A DNA stretch of 64,000 bases from Dictyobacter kobayashii (GCF_003967555.1 NZ_BIFS01000001.1:4960001-5024000); one strand, 5' to 3'; positions 51,029 through 60,557 are shown, counted from the first letter of the stretch. Numbers and translations are program-made. The notes: generated from the letters alone by a model not told the origin.

Positions 51029-51459
51029 ATGGGATCAGTAATGAGTGTATTTATTGCTCAGGAAGATGTCGTACCTGAGGATTTGAGGGCATTTGTTTTG
51101 GCACTGGGGGGTCTGGAGATGAGAATCCGAATGTGAGCCACCTTACGTTTTCAACCCATGGTTACATCATGATTTTTCCTGAAGCCGAGTTTATTACTGC
51201 CTTAAGGGAAGATTATCTGGAAGATTTTCAATATGTATGCACCGCACTCCCTAGCAAGCCACAATCGGTAATAACGATCGATATTAGTGGGCATCGCGAC
51301 AGTTATTTGCTTGCTTTTTCCTTCGCATATGCCTGCATGGAAAAATGGCGTTCGAGTGTGCTCTATTTTCATGAGAGCGATCCCGTTGTTTTAACGCGGC
51401 AGATGACCGCGGATATCATGAGAGAGAGGCGCTTACAAGAGCCGACCCTTTTCCTTTGA
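51029..51459 (+). pseudogene. Hypothetical protein, one frameshift in a G-run
   Basis: The start ATG at 51029 (GAGGAGCA upstream) gives MGSVMSVFIAQEDVVPEDLRAFVLALGG. Adding one G to the G6 run near 51106 joins it to SGDENPNVSHLTFSTHGYIMIFPEAEFITALREDYLEDF, VITIDISGHRDSYLLAFSFAYACMEKWRSSVLYFHESD and the end near 51459. The rebuilt protein is about 143 aa, alpha/beta, without a recognised family. A deleted copy of its 3' part and downstream region lies at 13861-13977. Confidence 0.6.
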
Positions 51460-51461
51460 GT

Positions 51462-51549
51462 AATTGTGCCACGGACCATATTGTACTGAAGGGTATGTGG
51501 ATTCGTGCGATTGCGATATACTAAGGGTTAGCAAGAAGGCGGTTTTGTA
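51462..51549 (+). repeat. Conserved 88-bp segment, second copy
   Basis: Nearly identical to 13891-13977 (GGACCATATTGTACTGAAGG, then TAAGGGTTAGCAAGAAGG). In both places it lies upstream of a plus-strand gene (PAP2-like here, TetR there), so it may hold a promoter or just be hitchhiking downstream sequence. Confidence 0.85.
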
Positions 51550-51631
51550 AAAGCTGCCTCATATGGTAGTCATTCTTTGTGGTGTGGCTGCAGGTAGATT
51601 GGTATTGAGAAAGGTACGTAAAGAAGAAGAG

Positions 51632-52246
51632 ATGGAAAAAGCCTCAGAGAATAGGACCCTTCAACAGCAGCTGGCACGGGTGGTTTCCGAGATTTCAAAT
51701 CCCTTGTTTGTTGCCCTCCCGACATTTTTGGTGATTGCACTTGTGACAGCGCCTGACGTTGCGCATGCTTTCCTCTGGTGGATCATTCCTATTCTAGGTA
51801 TTTCTGTGGCCCCGTTTCTTTTTATCTGGCAGGGAGTACGAAAAGGGAAGCTGACGGATCACCATGTCAGTCAACGTGAGCAGCGTTTTGTGCCGCTATT
51901 CTTTGGCCTGACGTGTATGTTGCTCAGTTTTGCTTGTCTCTACGCCTTGCATGCATCTCCCATTCTGATTGCTACCGTGGTGGCGGTGATCGTTGCCTGT
52001 GGCATTTCGCTTATCGTGACGCGCTATTGGAAGATTAGCCTGCACCTGGTTGGCATGGCGGGTGCGGTGACCGTCTTTGTTCTCCTCTTTGGCCCTCGCT
52101 GGCTGGCTCTCTCTCCTCTCGTGCTCCTGGTTGGCTGGGCACGTTGGCAGGTGCGTGCCCATACCGTCCTGCAAGCCATTGCCGGCACCTGTCTGGCTAT
52201 CATTGTGACCGTGTTGACATTTCATCTCTTTGGCATTCAACTCTAG
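51632..52246 (+). CDS. PAP2-superfamily-like membrane protein
   Basis: The ATG at 51632 (AAGAAGAAGAG upstream) gives 204 aa with six hydrophobic helices. The order of short polar loops resembles membrane PAP2 phosphatases: DHHVSQREQRFVP after helix 2, RYWKISLHLVGMAGA and WARWQVRAHTVLQAIAG, in the positions of the KxxxxxxRP, PSGH and SRxxxxxHxxxD motifs but with altered residues. Activity is therefore uncertain. A start at 51563 is possible. Stands alone. Confidence 0.7.
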   Translation: MEKASENRTLQQQLARVVSEISNPLFVALPTFLVIALVTAPDVAHAFLWWIIPILGISVAPFLFIWQGVRKGKLTDHHVSQREQRFVPLFFGLTCMLLSFACLYALHASPILIATVVAVIVACGISLIVTRYWKISLHLVGMAGAVTVFVLLFGPRWLALSPLVLLVGWARWQVRAHTVLQAIAGTCLAIIVTVLTFHLFGIQL

Positions 52247-52319
52247 TTAATGTATTCTGTATAAACACTGGTTTTCATTACTTCTCTTGCAAGTAGATTG
52301 CTTTTTTTGACTGTAACGC

Positions 52320-53027
52320 TCAGACTGCATAAAAATCATAAAATGAAGCAATGGAGCCTTGAGGCGAAAGTACTTGATAAGGAAAACACTTTACGAGGCT
52401 GTTCAGGCTTTTCTGCTGCTGCGCGCACGAGAGTAGTGAAGCGGCGCGTTCTTCATGAACACGACCATCGTGCCTCAAAAATTGCCCCCACAAAGACATA
52501 TACTGCAATTCATCATCTTCGGTCTGCATCGTTTGCGTATACTGAGGAGGAAACAATCGCCTGTAGGCATTGATATTGTAGAGCCATGAATTGCCTCGAA
52601 CAGATGACGTATCACCAAATTGTTTCTTGATCTCGGCAAACATCTTTGTGAGTTCTTGTAATCGCATGGGCATCCGCTCCTTGCTAAGCGGTCCTGAGTT
52701 AGAGGTATCTGCGTTCACAAAGTGATAGCGGATGATATGCTCTTCTGGAAGATAACTGTAGGAAAAGCAGCCGTAAGAAGACGGTGATTGAGTCTCCCTT
52801 GTGCGTTGATAATAAGACGATGTCCACATCGTTTTGTCTGGAGCCTGGCGTAGGCCAGTAAGGTACTCTTGCCAGAGAGGATGACCTGGATCAAAGGAGC
52901 GGCCAATGAATTGCATATAGAGATTCGTATACTGAAGCAAGGCATCCTCAAAATTGAGGTGATATATCTGAGCAATAGAATCAGCAAAGCGAAGTTGCAG
53001 ATCAAAAAAGGCTGGTGAAAAATGCAT
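52320..53027 (-). CDS. Hypothetical protein, 235 aa
   Basis: The product starts MHFSPAFFDLQLRFADSIAQIYHLNFEDALLQYTNLYMQFIG, continues with an alpha/beta middle (GCFSYSYLPEEHIIRYHFVNADTSNSGPLSKERMPMRLQELTKMFAEIKKQFG, SSVRGNSWLYNINAYRRLFPPQYTQTM) and ends in a helical tail. It looks like a conserved but unnamed family. No signal peptide or catalytic motif recognised. The next gene upstream in the same direction is 54 bases away. Confidence 0.75.
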   Translation of the reverse strand: MHFSPAFFDLQLRFADSIAQIYHLNFEDALLQYTNLYMQFIGRSFDPGHPLWQEYLTGLRQAPDKTMWTSSYYQRTRETQSPSSYGCFSYSYLPEEHIIRYHFVNADTSNSGPLSKERMPMRLQELTKMFAEIKKQFGDTSSVRGNSWLYNINAYRRLFPPQYTQTMQTEDDELQYMSLWGQFLRHDGRVHEERAASLLSCAQQQKSLNSLVKCFPYQVLSPQGSIASFYDFYAV

Positions 53028-53080
53028 TGGTAGAAAGCGGCTCCTTCCTTTTCCCAGGGAATATAACCCATTTCACTTCT

Positions 53081-53422
53081 TTACTCGTCTTCTGGAAGAA
53101 TCAGTGTGAAGGTGCACTCAAACTCATTTTCTTTTATAAGGTAATCAATCACCTCTTCAATCCGTTGGCGACTCACAACATCAATGAGGACCATATCACT
53201 TGCCCAAAAGTATGCGCCAGAAAAGCATTCACCTGTCTTCTTGTTCTTTTCTGTTAGCGTCGCAATATTCTGATAGGTGAAGAATGTGGCAACCCAACGG
53301 CGACCATCCTGGTACGTGACAATTACATCTGTGTTATCGTCCTCAGGCGTCCATTCGCCAGGTGCCCATTCTTCTGCTTCAATCCAAATGGTATAGCCTT
53401 GCTGTTCTTTTTTTACTGCCAT
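53081..53422 (-). CDS. Hypothetical protein, 113 aa
   Basis: Start ATG 53422 with GTGAGG upstream; an in-frame start lies 4 codons earlier. The small soluble protein MAVKKEQQGYTIWIEAEEWAPGEWTPEDDNTDVIVTYQDGRRWVATFFTYQNIATLTEKNKKTGECFSGAYFWASDMVLIDVV looks like a beta-rich fold with a C-terminal helix and strand. Its size and acidity recall immunity-type proteins, but no toxin gene is adjacent. Function unknown. It sits between the 52320 gene and the TIR-dehydratase gene, all on the minus strand. Confidence 0.7.
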   Translation of the reverse strand: MAVKKEQQGYTIWIEAEEWAPGEWTPEDDNTDVIVTYQDGRRWVATFFTYQNIATLTEKNKKTGECFSGAYFWASDMVLIDVVSRQRIEEVIDYLIKENEFECTFTLILPEDE

Positions 53423-53544
53423 GTTCAGCCTCACTGTCTGATTCAGGTTGCACGGTTGACTTGCCAGAACATCAAAAATTGTGATCTTACTAGTTTCCTC
53501 ACGTGTCGGGTAGGGTGACAGAATCGCCAGCGAATAATGTGGTA

Positions 53545-54372
53545 TTATTTCTTTTGCTTGAGTGGGGGGTATTCACTGGAAAGGTTGTCGAGATACTTGG
53601 CCAGATCAAAATCGTAGTGCGAGAGCTGGTGTCCGATGTCCCAGGTAGTTAGCCGAGCTCTGACAGTTCCCCAGGTTATTTCCCAAGTTGGATGATGCGA
53701 CAAGACAGCAATATATTCGGATGCCTTGTTTATGAAACCGAGTGCGACATCGTAATTGGCAAATTGGTAGGTCTTCACCATCTCTATCCCGCTCTTTGGC
53801 TCCGCGCCTGGGACGAAGAAAGGAAGAACTTTCCAGCCGACAAGCCGTTGGAGCGCATTCTCCACTTCAGAAGGTGATAGAGGATTCGGGTTCACCATTG
53901 GCCTTGGAAACCGAATGGGAGGCGTCATTTTAGCTTCGTAAAGAGAGGTTACTACTCTAATAATACCTTTGACCACATCTTGGAACGCTTGATCACGATC
54001 TCGCCACTCAACAACTGATTTCCCGTTGGTAGGTAATGCCTGTAAATTCCCAAGCGGAGTTTCTTTCCAATCTGTGGGACGTAAAATAACTGGAATAACT
54101 TGGACTTCTTTTGCTTCGTGTCGTCTTAGAGCAGCCTGCATCTCTTCGTAGGCGAAAGATATGAAGTTTGGGCTGATAAGGAGCACAATGATATCAGCAG
54201 TTTTCAGGCGTTTGTTTATTTCTTGCTTCCACTCCACTCCTGGAAGAAGCTCATCCTCATCCCATAGGATCACTTGACCTGTTTGTATCAATCGACTCAA
54301 GTGTAGGAGAAGTTGATTATGAAGAGCCTTGTCTTGGCGGGCATGGCTCAAAAAAAGTTTAATGACATTCAT
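53545..54372 (-). CDS. TIR domain fused to a pterin-4a-carbinolamine dehydratase-like domain
   Basis: 275 aa. Residues 1-145 are a TIR domain: KLFLSHARQDKALHNQLLLHL, LWDEDELLPGVEWKQEINKRL, IVLLISPNFISFAYEEMQAAL (Glu76/77), VIPVILRPTDW. Residues about 163-265 match pterin-4a-carbinolamine dehydratase/DCoH: LSPSEVENALQRLVGWKV, VKTYQFANYDVALGFINKASEYIAVLSHHPTWEITWGTVRARLTTWD, HYDFDLAKYLD. The HHP pair (226-228) is kept; the third catalytic His of the family is Trp244. There are no pterin-pathway genes nearby. I infer a TIR effector or signalling enzyme using the pterin fold as sensor or oligomer scaffold. Confidence 0.88.
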   Translation of the reverse strand: MNVIKLFLSHARQDKALHNQLLLHLSRLIQTGQVILWDEDELLPGVEWKQEINKRLKTADIIVLLISPNFISFAYEEMQAALRRHEAKEVQVIPVILRPTDWKETPLGNLQALPTNGKSVVEWRDRDQAFQDVVKGIIRVVTSLYEAKMTPPIRFPRPMVNPNPLSPSEVENALQRLVGWKVLPFFVPGAEPKSGIEMVKTYQFANYDVALGFINKASEYIAVLSHHPTWEITWGTVRARLTTWDIGHQLSHYDFDLAKYLDNLSSEYPPLKQKK

Positions 54373-54624
54373 CAGATCACCTACTGCATCTTTATCCCTC
54401 TTAAGGTTTCATTCTACAATATTGATTTTTTTACTTTCAAGTACTGCTCTGATCGTTCTCGCTTTGTCTATCGTGGGTCTGTCGGTCCATTGCTGTGATT
54501 GGTAAAAGAGCTTTTCTTTAGTTCCTGAAATGTAATTATAGATTATATTGGTGATTTTATGAAGAGTGGGGTTGTGGCTAATGTTTGATCCTTTGTGATT
54601 TGCCAGTGAAAATACAGGATATTT

Positions 54625-57473
54625 TTATTCGATAACTTTTTTACATTTGTCCTCTAGCCTTTCTATCTCAAGCAGCTTTTTATGAGAGGCTGACAAATGC
54701 GATGATGCGAAATGCTCCAAGAGAAGGCGATGAGAGAACATATATCCTCCTCCGATTTTTTGCAGTAGGATATGTTTGGTCGCGTAATCTAGAAAGCGGC
54801 GATACTTCCAGGGGATGTGGCCTGCTTTGCAGAGATAAAGACGTAGCATATAGTGTTCGATGCAGGCGATTCCGCCGTTGAGCATGCCTGCTTGGAGGGC
54901 AAAGATTGCTCCGCAGATTAAGGCAAATCCAATGCCGATGGTTGGCCAGTGGTGGAGTTGTCCAATCCAGCCAAAGGCAATGCCACATACGAGTCCACTG
55001 GCGATGCCTCCAACAACACCAAAAAAGCCGGCGGCGATCAGGGCGTTGCGAGAGGAGCGACGGATGCCTTCGTTTGCATGGGTTAGTTGATGTTCTTCAA
55101 GGATGGTACTTGACCAGCCGCTGTGAAGTATTCCTGTCAAAATACTGGCGACACCACTAACCAGTCCGATGATGATGCCATAGATGAGTCCATAGCGCAG
55201 GCCATATGGGAGTCCATAGAAGAATCCACTGGCTCCAGCGATGATGGCGATAGTGCTTAGGGTAATAATGATGCTAATGCCTAACCCTTTTTGAATATTG
55301 GTGGTGAGGTTACGGCCGATTTCCCGCCAGGACCAGGCAACGGTTTCGGCTGGTTGGATATGTACCCCTATATCTCGGATGAGTCTGGTCCCACCGCCGA
55401 TACCGAAGGCGATGCCAAAGAAAATCCCCATAATCAGGGCATAGATGATAACCGAGGCGTTTATACCTCGTACCAGGAGCGCATTGATGGCGCCAAAGCC
55501 GATCATTCCGCAGAGTGCAAATATCCAGGTATCTATGATAGCAGCGCGAGAGATACGATACGATCGATGCGCATTTTGTGGATGTGGTTTTCTTTGGCTG
55601 TCATAACGTAAGCCTGTAATTAAGCCAGTCATTAATCCAATCAAGAGACCACTAAAAAGCCCCATTCCCATACCTCGATACAGACCGTTGTTCCAGTTGC
55701 TATCGAGCCCAAAGAGCACGCAGGACACTATGCCGACAGCGGCTCCGATGAATAGCCCTTTTTGTATCCCTTGCGAGAGGCTATGCCAGAACATGCGCCA
55801 CGATAGTTTGGGGATGGGCCGGTCGATGAGCAGCGTGACCAGTAATGTCACGGTGGCGATAATAATGCCGAGACTTCCGCCACCTTCTAACCCACCTCCC
55901 AGCCCTGGAGCCATCCATCCGAGTGCACTATTTCCTGGCCCCGATCCTAGCCAGCCCAGGAGACCAACACCGACGCCGCTGATGGGTCCAATTCGACCGC
56001 CACGCAGGAGCGAGAAGAGGGCTGAGATAATGATGATTTCCAGGCTGAATATGAGGCGCACAACGACGTGCCGATAATGATGCCGTATAGTGTCGTTACA
56101 TAGCCAGTCTGGCTGCATCCGCTCAATGTAAAATTCTGTCTGGCTATGCTGTGTCAGTTGTTCGGCTAGCCAGCCCAGCCACCGCTTTGTCTGCTGTGGC
56201 GTGAAGTGTTCATCAGTGGTGTTCTGCTGAAGTAAGAGCCGCTCCACATATTTTTCAAAGATGGCATTGCGACTTGTTTCCAGCGACTTCATGGCAAGGA
56301 CCTCTTCGAGAGGCATGTCCCGATAGCTCAGTGCGAGAATTGTGAGCATGAGTGGGTTTGAGGCCATTTCCTGTAGATGGGTATCATGTTTGAGGGCATA
56401 GTCCATGGCCTCGAGTTCGGGTCCTGCCTGTGAAATGTAGCTATCAATTTGCTGTGCTGCAAGTGGCTGAACGACTACTGCACTATTCAGGATAATACGT
56501 GCTGATTGCGAAAGATAATCTGTTTTTCGACTGCACACAACCATAGAGAGCAATCCGTGTTCCTGACGATAGCCATTAATGGCTTCAATACAGGCTGTAC
56601 GAAAAGCCTCTTCTACTTCATCTAGCCCATCGAGTAATGGAACAATGTGGTCATATTGAATCCATTCTGCCGCGAGCTTCTGGGGAACTTGATATTTCGT
56701 CATTAGTTCTTCGATCAACCAATCTGCAAACGGTGGTCGTTTTTCGGCCCAGGCAGAGAGATTGAAAATAACCGGGATTGGAAGTGTGCTGTCGATCTCG
56801 GCACGTTTAATCAATTCGCGCAACAGATCTAAGAGCAGCGTTGTCTTGCCTGCCCCTGGTTCCCCTAGAATGAGCAGTTCGCCGTCGGCATCATGATAGA
56901 CCTGCATAATATGAAGATTTTCTGTGCGGTCTTTTTTTGCCGTATAGTTTTCTCGAATCGTGCTTTTCCATGGATGTCCAACGGCGTCCGGTTTTGCTTG
57001 TAAATTTAATGTGAGCAGGTGACCGCTAGAGATATGTTCCAGGACGCCAGTAATCCATCGAGAACGAACGCGCCGTAGCATGCGCAAGCGATTTTCATCA
57101 GTCTGTTGTCCCCCCGCAATTGTTGCCACGGGAGCGAGGTTTTTGGTAGGCAAGACTTCCTGATGATAGAGATGTCCGACGTGTGCTTTTGTGCGAGATA
57201 CTTCGGGCTCAGAATAATCAATGAGGTTGTCATTCTTTTCTTCTGGCGTTGGCTGTTCATCCTGAGATGCGTGCAATCCAAGTTCTTCCGGGGATTTCGC
57301 CAGGACTGTACAGAGAGATTGATGAAATTCGAGCGACGGAAATCGTATTCCCGCTCCCAACTCCCTACGGTTTGTTCGTCAACTCCAAGTTCTCTAGCCA
57401 GCTTGCGTTGAGTATATCCTCGTTCCTTGCGAGCACGTTGTATCAACTCGTTTGTGTGTAAGGGCTCATTCAT
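54625..57473 (-). CDS. XRE-NACHT NTPase with large Gly-rich membrane domain (one frameshift)
   Basis: The start at 57473 gives an XRE HTH (ELIQRARKERGYTQRKLARELGVDEQTVGSWER). One G missing near 57348 shifts the frame; restored, it continues GIRFPSLEFHQSLCTVLAKSPEELGL and about 910 more residues, intact from 57360. NACHT: LLILGEPGAGKTTLLLDLLRELIK (Walker A), VPLLDGLDEVEEAFR (Walker B), VVCSRKTDY, QMASNPLMLTIL-like segment. Then about 400 residues with ten or so Gly-rich helices, and a soluble C-terminus (YMFSHRLLLEHFASSHL). A membrane-anchored STAND protein with a DNA-binding start. A small relic of a relative lies at 16124-16214. Confidence 0.85.
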
Positions 57474-57664
57474 TTAAAAAAGTAAATATATCCTAGCAAC
57501 ATATACAGAAAGTATGCTGAATTTGATCACGTAAATTAGAAATACAACAGGATGATGCAAGTTGATTCAAATTACATCATCCTATATAAGCGATCATAAC
57601 ACAAGCATGGCTTTCCCTCAATAACACCCCTCGTTTGTCTCAGCAATACCGCCGAAAAACTGGC

Positions 57665-57733
57665 TGTATTGGTGGTGTATGGGTCTTGTATCGGTACTGT
57701 ATAGCTAATGTATGGGTGTTGTATCTGTGCTGT
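57665..57733 (+). promoter_or_regulatory. Array of TGTAT iterons with an exact 11-bp period
   Basis: TGTAT occurs at 57665, 57676, 57687, 57698, 57709 and 57720, and TGT at 57731: seven sites spaced exactly 11 bp. The six bases between them vary. The array lies 132 bases before the lone OmpR-type gene and about 190 bases before the divergent NACHT gene. OmpR- and SARP-type winged helices bind head-to-tail repeats with this spacing. Confidence 0.85.
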
Positions 57734-57864
57734 GGAGCTCAAAACTGGCATAGTGTAGGCAAGTGCTTTGGACAAAATATTCCATGGCGCTTTGCAAAAT
57801 AGTCATTATTGGTAACCTGTTTCAGGTTGGTCTTATTTGATCTAGAAAGTCAGAGCTTTATTTC

Positions 57865-58197
57865 ATGTTTAATAATCAAGATGCAGTCTTCACTATTAAT
57901 GGCCGCGAGATTTATCATCTAGACGATGTGCGGGTCCTTATCTTTGGATCCAAGCAAGTGCGCTTCTCTCCCATTGAATACCAGGTAATGCTCCAGCTAT
58001 TATGCGAACGCCCTGTATCCGATCACGAGATTGTGAAAAATATCTTCAATAGCAATCTAGATATGTGGACAAAAGAGGCACTGGAAAAGCACATTGAAAA
58101 CGCCCGGCGAAAGCTGAAGAAAGCCTACGTTGATTTTCACATTCTACGCCTATCCAGCTTTGGCTACATGTTGATGCCGAAATCACCACATAAGTAG
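57865..58197 (+). CDS. Stand-alone OmpR/PhoB-type winged-helix DNA-binding protein
   Basis: 110 aa. After a short strand-rich start (VFTINGREIYHLDDVRVLIFGSKQ), residues about 33-105 form the Trans_reg_C winged helix: VRFSPIEYQVMLQLLCERPVSDHEIVKNIFN, then ALEKHIENARRKLKKAYVDFHILRLSSFGYMLMP, the recognition helix and wing hairpin of OmpR-type proteins. There is no receiver domain, so it is not a classic response regulator. An upstream repeat array with 11-bp period is its probable binding site, implying autoregulation and perhaps control of the divergent NACHT gene. Confidence 0.85.
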   Translation: MFNNQDAVFTINGREIYHLDDVRVLIFGSKQVRFSPIEYQVMLQLLCERPVSDHEIVKNIFNSNLDMWTKEALEKHIENARRKLKKAYVDFHILRLSSFGYMLMPKSPHK

Positions 58198-58381
58198 GCA
58201 ATTAGATCTAGAATTAGAATATCAATTCAAATAGCAACTGTTTGGAAGTACCACGTAGTTACTGAATGAGAACTGAAGCTGTCAGAGTCATCCTTTTTCA
58301 TAAAATGGCTCTAACAGCTTTGTATTTACTAACCAGGAAAACGTATACACATGATAAAGAAGCATTTGAGAGGATACTTCC

Positions 58382-59548
58382 ATGCTTGAAGCACTCAATA
58401 CGATTGATTGGTCCAATGTTGCGAGCTGTTCTTATAGTTTGGATGAAATTCTAGTTGCAATACGAGGACTCGCCTCAGTAAATGCCAGCATGAGGGAAAG
58501 TGCATTCGCAACACTCTGGGTGTCACTGGAGCACCAGGGTTCCGTCTATGAAGCAACTGCTCTTGCTGTTCCTTTTCTTCTGACCCTTCTGGCTGACCCA
58601 CAGACTCCAGATAAACGTGACCTTGTTTATCTTTTAGTACATCTTGATTGCGGCGGCCTCTATCTCGCGAATCGGTATCAAGACCTACCAGCCCAATATT
58701 ATCAAAGAATGGCTGAGAAAAACGATCCCATCCCTTTTCAAGTGATAAGAGATCTTTATAAACAATGGCATGATGATACTCATCGAGCCTTCCGGGAAGG
58801 GCTACCTGTTTTTTTGCCTTTGCTCTCTGATTCTGATCCAGCCATACGTGAGGAGATTGCGTCTTTACTGGCGGCCTTTCCAGAAGAACATTCCATGCTC
58901 TTGCCGCCAATTATTGCCCAACTCCAAATTGAGCAAAATGCATATGTGCAGTGCTCTCTTCTTCTCAGCCTCGGATATTTCTTGCCATCTACGCTCGATA
59001 CTTCTCTGCTTCTTTGTCTCTACCTGGAAGCCGAGGAAACCCCATTGCTTCAATTTATTGCTGCCAATGCTTTGTGTGCCTTCCTGAAAGACCAAACACC
59101 AGAAAAGGCTGTTCAGATCTTACTGGAGGTATTTGTAGACCCATATACGCTACAACCATTGTATGAGCGACTCTCCCCAGTCTGGGGAAGTGGGTGGATT
59201 CATGCGAGAGCCCTTTACTATTTGTCTCTCCTTACCTCATCTCCGCATCGAACATGGATTATAGAACGCTTGATTGAACTTTTCCCTACCCTTGATGACC
59301 ATGTCGATTACGACTGTGCTGATTTGCTTGTTCGCGTGGCCTTCTATGAGAAGCAGTTTTGCTTCCAGCCACATTACACATTTCATGATCTTGACCCGCT
59401 ACAACAAGCCGTGTTGCGAACGCTTGAAGCAAAAGAAATGACCCATGTTATGAACGAGGAGAATGAGTTTTTTGGCGCTGAGGCGTTATCATGTATGGGG
59501 TTTCCCGGTACTCGCCGTGGTTTGCAAAAGTTTATGGCAACGCATTAG
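58382..59548 (+). CDS. HEAT-repeat-like protein
   Basis: 388 aa from the ATG at 58382 (GAGAGGA upstream). The product is built of helical pairs of HEAT/ARM type: SMRESAFATLWVSLEHQGSVYEATALAVPFLLTLLADP, PAIREEIASLLAAFPEEHSMLLPPIIAQLQIEQNAYVQCSLLLSLGYFLP, ETPLLQFIAANALCAFLKDQTPEKAVQILLEVF. The same kind of repeat protein is often found near polymorphic toxins, but none is seen here. Probably a protein-binding scaffold. Followed by a WD40 gene in the same direction. Confidence 0.8.
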   Translation: MLEALNTIDWSNVASCSYSLDEILVAIRGLASVNASMRESAFATLWVSLEHQGSVYEATALAVPFLLTLLADPQTPDKRDLVYLLVHLDCGGLYLANRYQDLPAQYYQRMAEKNDPIPFQVIRDLYKQWHDDTHRAFREGLPVFLPLLSDSDPAIREEIASLLAAFPEEHSMLLPPIIAQLQIEQNAYVQCSLLLSLGYFLPSTLDTSLLLCLYLEAEETPLLQFIAANALCAFLKDQTPEKAVQILLEVFVDPYTLQPLYERLSPVWGSGWIHARALYYLSLLTSSPHRTWIIERLIELFPTLDDHVDYDCADLLVRVAFYEKQFCFQPHYTFHDLDPLQQAVLRTLEAKEMTHVMNEENEFFGAEALSCMGFPGTRRGLQKFMATH

Positions 59549-59621
59549 TAAATTTTTATGCCTCATCGTTCCTGCGCTTTTTATTCAGGTGTTTCTTAAA
59601 CTGTTATGAGGGGAAGCTTTA

Positions 59622-60557
59622 ATGACAATATCGTCCAAGCGGAATAATCGGCATGCAGTTCTTATCGGATGTGACTATCTCATGCTGCATACCCGATCTT
59701 CAGTAGCATTCCACCATCTACCGACCCAGGAGCGGCTTTGGAACATTGAATGTTCTTCATTTAATTTCGCCTTCGACAGCCAGAATAACGTAGTAGTTTT
59801 ATCACCGGAGGAAAGTACCAGCCATCTCGAAACCTCTCTTGCCATTTGGGATGTACATACTGGGAGTATTAGACATCACTTGACCTATACCCGTGATGGT
59901 TTACCTTATGAGGTCAGCCCAGGTGGTCTTGCTTTAAGTCCTGATGGGCGTATACTGGCTGCAGGAATGGAAAGTGAATTGGAAGCATTGGTTGCACTCT
60001 GGGATATAACAGATGGGCGGCTTCTTCAAACATTGAAAACTGGCGATAATGATGATATCACAACGCTTGCATTTCACCCCTCGGACAATTTTCTTGTTGG
60101 AGGAAGCTTTAATAATGGGAAGGTCTGGTTCTGGGATCTTGATAATGGGCACCTGTTCAATACCTGGGAACCTGGCTGCAAGGATCGTCCCCATGATTTA
60201 GCATTTAGTCCTGATGGAACAATACTCTTTGCTGGATATGGATTTTATGGTCTTTATGGGTGGGATGTAAAACAGAGGAAAGAAATATCAAAGCCGACGG
60301 GAGATTTGTGGGCAAATCGAGTAAGTATTGCACCAGATGGGTTGTCTCTTGCCGTTGGTCATTTTGGTCCCGTTGGATTACGGACAGTGCAAATATTAGA
60401 GATGAACACATGGCGTGCCTTGCATGAATTTTCTGGCGATAGTGATATTTTGACGGGCTCGTTTAGTTCAAATGGACGATTGCTTACCACAATGGAATCA
60501 TATGGTGACGTCTCGATCTGGAATGTGGCAAGTGGAAAATTGCAGTACACACTGTAA
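59622..60557 (+). CDS. WD40-repeat protein
   Basis: 311 aa, GAGGGGAAG before the ATG. About six WD40-type blades can be traced: LAIWDVHTGSIRHHL, GLALSPDGRILAAGMES..VALWDITDGRLLQTL, TLAFHPSDNFLVGGSFNNGKVWFWDLDNGHLF, DLAFSPDGTILFAGYGFYGLYGWDV and DVSIWNVASGKLQYTL. It is a propeller-only protein with no kinase or protease domain and no signal peptide, so it is probably a cytoplasmic interaction module. It follows the HEAT-like gene by about 75 bases; a shared transcript is likely. Confidence 0.9.
   Translation: MTISSKRNNRHAVLIGCDYLMLHTRSSVAFHHLPTQERLWNIECSSFNFAFDSQNNVVVLSPEESTSHLETSLAIWDVHTGSIRHHLTYTRDGLPYEVSPGGLALSPDGRILAAGMESELEALVALWDITDGRLLQTLKTGDNDDITTLAFHPSDNFLVGGSFNNGKVWFWDLDNGHLFNTWEPGCKDRPHDLAFSPDGTILFAGYGFYGLYGWDVKQRKEISKPTGDLWANRVSIAPDGLSLAVGHFGPVGLRTVQILEMNTWRALHEFSGDSDILTGSFSSNGRLLTTMESYGDVSIWNVASGKLQYTL

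Noticed and set aside
57665..57733. Iterons as a plasmid or integrative-element replication origin
   Set aside because: No rep, parA or recombinase gene is present, and the adjacent gene encodes an OmpR-type domain, which explains the spacing better.
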